A stretch of DNA of 64,000 nt from Streptomyces griseus. GTDB taxonomy: Bacteria; Bdellovibrionota; Bdellovibrionia; Bdellovibrionales; Bdellovibrionaceae. Each line of letters starts with the position of its first letter. The stretch's first letter is position 1. The notes beneath the pieces are model-generated. The model made no database searches, was not told the DNA's origin, and worked only from the letters and a program-made list of their open reading frames with translations. Where the stretch lies: contig CALQIT020000005.1 in the NCBI GenBank assembly GCA_943330705.2, positions 1 to 64,000 on the forward strand, in the 5' to 3' direction. This document shows, piece after piece, positions 62,101-64,000 of this stretch. Made by a program: the position numbers and the translations under genes.

Positions 62101-64000
62101 CTTCTATTCATGGCAATCAGGTTGCAACAAATCAGACAAGCCAAACTTACCTGCTTAACGCCTTTGAAATTCTTTTTGACAACTCTGGTGATGATGATGC
62201 TTTGTGCGAATCGGGCGAGGCCTGTCTGTATGCCCCTAACTATGGGGCCTATCAAGGGGACGGCGACTACTCAGGTTACACTTGTGTATTTCAAGATGGA
62301 ACCGTTAGTGGAATCACAATGTATGCCCATCCGATTAACGGCTATAGCGCAAATCCAACAGTGATTGCCAATGGCGGGGCTTCGGCTACGAATTCGACCA
62401 GTGTCATTTTATCAATGAATCCCGCAAGTTTTGTAGCCACGCAAATGTGTATTACCAATACAGTTTCTTGCGGCACAGCCAACAATTGTGACGGAGGGGC
62501 TTGGGAGACCTTTAACTACACCAAAGCTTGGACTTTACCAAATACAAGTGCGAGCAACACTATTTATGTAAAATACAGGGACGCAGCCCTTGCTGAGTCT
62601 TCCTGTGCTTCAGTTACGATGACTCATGCTACTGTGGTTCCGACTTTGGCTTCTGCCACAATTTCAAATACCAGTCCAACGGGAAGCACGACTTACAATC
62701 TTACTTTTGGATCCACGTCGGGAAGTCCTGCGCATTACTGTATTTTAGAAAACAATACTTCCAATTCAACTTGCGCTTGGAATAATTTTCCTCTGCCAAC
62801 AAGCTTTATTGTTAGTAGTACCAACAATGCAAAAGTTTTAAGTGTTTGGGTGCGGACAGCTGCTGGTAATATCAGTAGTCGGGTCGACTCCAATAGCGTT
62901 GTTCTTGATAACACTGGTCCGGTGTGGGCCAATAGCGTAACCAAGACTGGAAACACAGCAAGCTTAACAGTGGGTCCTGATTTTACTTATTCGAATAACG
63001 CCACAGATAGCCCGGCGGGGGTTCTTAAATACCAGTATGCAGTTGGTACTGGCACGGCCGGCAGTGCCGCCAGTGACATTAAAGCATGGACGGATGCGCC
63101 GGCGTCACCGGTCAGTGGCTATGCCATAGCTGCCACAAGTAAAGTTGTTTCTTACTACGTGAACATGCGAACGGTAGATAATTTGAATAACATGACCTCA
63201 AATAGTTCAACGCCATGGAAAGTTCTACTTTCTGTTGCCGCCGCGTATCCGACCAACGGTAGCAACTGGAATGACTATGTTAAAAACGACGGCGCAGATA
63301 TTTATTCCGCCACGGATACGGCTTGTGTTGGCACGGAGAACTATTATTCCTCCTGCCTGCATGGCGGTGAAATGCGCAAGGTAGTGATTGATGGACTTGC
63401 AAGCTGCACGGGATTAACAATGACCGATAGTCTCGGTGTCTTTAGTTGGTCGTGCGCCGTCAAAGCGGGTATAGCAACGTTCTTTAGTACTGGAGTTAAA
63501 ACCACCACGGGGTTGGCGAATCTCGTTAGTACAAGCGCTTGGAATAGTTTGAGTGTTTCGTTGGCTGGTACAGCAGCAGGATCTAGTGCTTCTGGAATAT
63601 GGTGGACAAATGTGGTAACTCCATTACCACTTAACGACACGGGATCGTTTATCGTCATAGATGGGATCGATGATGATACAACAGGGCCTGATGCCGTCTA
63701 TACGGCGGGAACAGTGTTTACGATGGCAACCTCGCTAGGTACAAAAGGCTATAATTTTAATCTAGACAAACTGGCAGTGGTGACACTTCCAGGCGTTACA
63801 ATGACATACAATGGAACTGTTGCAGCTACAGTTAGTTACCAAGGCGGGGAGACCGCAAGTGCCAACAGATCGGCAATGCTATCGGTGGGTAGTCAGAAAT
63901 TTCTTTGGTTTGAGGTTAGTTTAGATGGCGCAGGTATTCCCAACATTATGCTGCTGCTTGCGGTAACCACTCATTCAAGAGTTCATCGAACCACGATTGT
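59160..64000 (+). CDS. Giant modular lipoprotein with beta-helix and duplicated domains (partial, runs off the window)
   Basis: An uninterrupted plus-strand frame from GTG 59160 (or TTG 59166) to the edge, at least 1,613 codons. The signal peptide ends ILVSC, so the protein is lipidated. Then come Ser/Thr-rich Ig-like domains with paired Cys (GCVASISGSG, GCVATVSGTG) and a fibronectin-like strand set ending GIQKYQYAIG. A roughly 195-residue module follows (AAYPTNGANWNDY ... GPDAVFTTGT), then a parallel beta-helix (NRFKNILIQYRSGYGVSI, NNKFEKIRISS). The KYQYA and NWNDY modules recur near 63025-63814, so the protein is built of 3-kb units. Expected to be a surface-displayed adhesin or glycan-binding protein; no catalytic motif identified. 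Confidence 0.85.
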   Translation, partial: MELRQIRISLVQLKAFACVAFSAFILVSCQFSGNINSELASGDSAGDFGTSIPSVSIGTPSSVIGSSTTVFNFPLTIKFAESVDLSLSMITISGAGSTGCVASISGSGLSSRSINVTQCSGNGLMSIAIAAGAGVNKNGVSPSVFSVIPATIDSVPPGLTISAPSSAYVSSSTSTSFTVSFSDAASVSLSSSAILFSGASTGCVATVSGTGNSSRTLLVTGCTSNGAAQFTIVAAVAIDTVGNLSVVSSASPTFTIDNTAPSYSAVPTHAATDSSLVQSPVVTFTSNGTDVGGSGIQKYQYAIGTKSRAIAGNDTDVQLTNIKTWTDVSGATFTSSGLTLTGSTSYYINLRAVDNVGNPSLPLISSAGWTAGNLTLTVTAAYPTNGANWNDYVLANGLDLYSANDTACVGTELGYWNCIHGGEKRKVALTGVASCAGLTMSDSLGAFDWICKVVGPTATFFSKGFKAGKGLTDLVNATSWKNISVTLAGSQIGTSASTTWWSNTVAALPDNSSTPTLVLDGTDDDGAGPDAVFTTGTILTYSSSRNTAGYRLSLDKLSLVKIGNVALTYNGLAGAQCVYGSSVVCFATKFNWIEANLIGAVETVTIHGGKMGRVHNSVIGPAGTYSGIMFNLAYAIHVSDSVMYGNPEAGFWIGYPSASHYNSFEDIRIVGGGGTYASVTVYSGSSNNRFKNILIQYRSGYGVSICSNCNNNKFEKIRISSIAGGGISVSGANNVFSQVVTNNNSVYGVAVGGSVGSTINNQIVGLTIAANATAGTIGGLYFSDSQGTTAHNVLTQGNYESGVRLVGTPNNSTLGHLVVGATSSPTSYPNIIVAATATSAKFNGNFIIEGRGPTDCSVASGGTGITDSTCAASGVSSFSKFTSGVIDLSTQFQYFINADDPANTYDTAGAATFPGSWATLDWLNFSNSWRTWGKAGQGQWTTGTGKIMDWRLLQSATVLRNSTKDFTSPNETFVAGSACPSSIHGNQVATNQTSQTYLLNAFEILFDNSGDDDALCESGEACLYAPNYGAYQGDGDYSGYTCVFQDGTVSGITMYAHPINGYSANPTVIANGGASATNSTSVILSMNPASFVATQMCITNTVSCGTANNCDGGAWETFNYTKAWTLPNTSASNTIYVKYRDAALAESSCASVTMTHATVVPTLASATISNTSPTGSTTYNLTFGSTSGSPAHYCILENNTSNSTCAWNNFPLPTSFIVSSTNNAKVLSVWVRTAAGNISSRVDSNSVVLDNTGPVWANSVTKTGNTASLTVGPDFTYSNNATDSPAGVLKYQYAVGTGTAGSAASDIKAWTDAPASPVSGYAIAATSKVVSYYVNMRTVDNLNNMTSNSSTPWKVLLSVAAAYPTNGSNWNDYVKNDGADIYSATDTACVGTENYYSSCLHGGEMRKVVIDGLASCTGLTMTDSLGVFSWSCAVKAGIATFFSTGVKTTTGLANLVSTSAWNSLSVSLAGTAAGSSASGIWWTNVVTPLPLNDTGSFIVIDGIDDDTTGPDAVYTAGTVFTMATSLGTKGYNFNLDKLAVVTLPGVTMTYNGTVAATVSYQGGETASANRSAMLSVGSQKFLWFEVSLDGAGIPNIMLLLAVTTHSRVHRTTI

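Noticed and set aside
1-64000. tRNA and rRNA genes
   Set aside because: No cloverleaf-like segment with a GTTCRA-type T-loop and matching acceptor arms, and no rRNA-like conserved stretch, was found by eye. tRNAscan-SE would settle it.

Overview
The window looks like chromosome of a Gram-negative predatory-type bacterium, most likely Bdellovibrionota (Bdellovibrio-like). This rests on gene content: many exported lipoproteins with Ig-like and LamG modules, a Ser/Thr kinase with a sensor-like tail, LptF/G- and AsmA-type envelope proteins, a bacterial topoisomerase VI pair, and compact housekeeping operons. No rRNA or tRNA gene and no 16S marker is present, so the assignment is an inference.

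Layout. 1-970 is a graveyard of broken genes (IS91-type transposase end, LysR end). 997-4671 (minus) holds a LamG lipoprotein and an anchored beta-barrel-like protein whose frame has no ordinary start codon. 5418-9068 carries topoisomerase VI subunits B and A followed by an amputated aspartokinase, convergent with a large AsmA-family gene. 12331-14592 is aconitase. 14615-18307 (minus) is a tight operon: response regulator, nadC, birA, a thioredoxin-fold protein and a GyrI-like membrane protein. 18372-23928 has an LptF/G permease, bcp, then def-fmt-rpe-hutH. 23929-28806 is a probable small genomic island, bounded by a 33-bp near-perfect duplication of the hutH 3' end. It contains a BrnT/BrnA-type toxin-antitoxin pair (toxin internally deleted), an SPFH protein with four tandem repeats plus a zincin, and damaged small genes.

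28833-39958 holds exported and membrane proteins, hutU, an Agl23-like glycosyltransferase, and a NADAR-domain protein with a signal peptide. 39975-45616 (minus) is the 2-oxoglutarate dehydrogenase complex (sucA-sucB-lpd), and sucA has an N-terminal 12-bp tandem repeat. 45687-46448 is gpmA. 46461-48417 (minus) is a redox operon: an OsmC-type gene with an in-frame TGA exactly where the second catalytic cysteine should be, a SAM methyltransferase, and an exported glutathione peroxidase. 48572-50743 has a histidine kinase and a nucleotidyltransferase/ribbon-helix-helix pair whose start lies in a 50-bp perfect palindrome, followed by a 12-bp tandem array and a dispersed repeat.

50915-58931 encodes the kinase-LamG protein, a phosphatase, hutI, a Flp-like pilin pair, a GST, a diheme cytochrome lipoprotein and a DUF4143-type ATPase. 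From 59160 a giant modular lipoprotein gene runs off the right edge.

Functionally, hutH, hutU and hutI (histidine to formiminoglutamate) are all present but scattered over about 33 kb. Their product feeds 2-oxoglutarate metabolism, for which aconitase and the Odh complex are also here. The strongest candidates for new biology are the possible selenocysteine OsmC, the hutH-bounded island, the exported NADAR protein, and the palindrome-controlled nucleotidyltransferase module.
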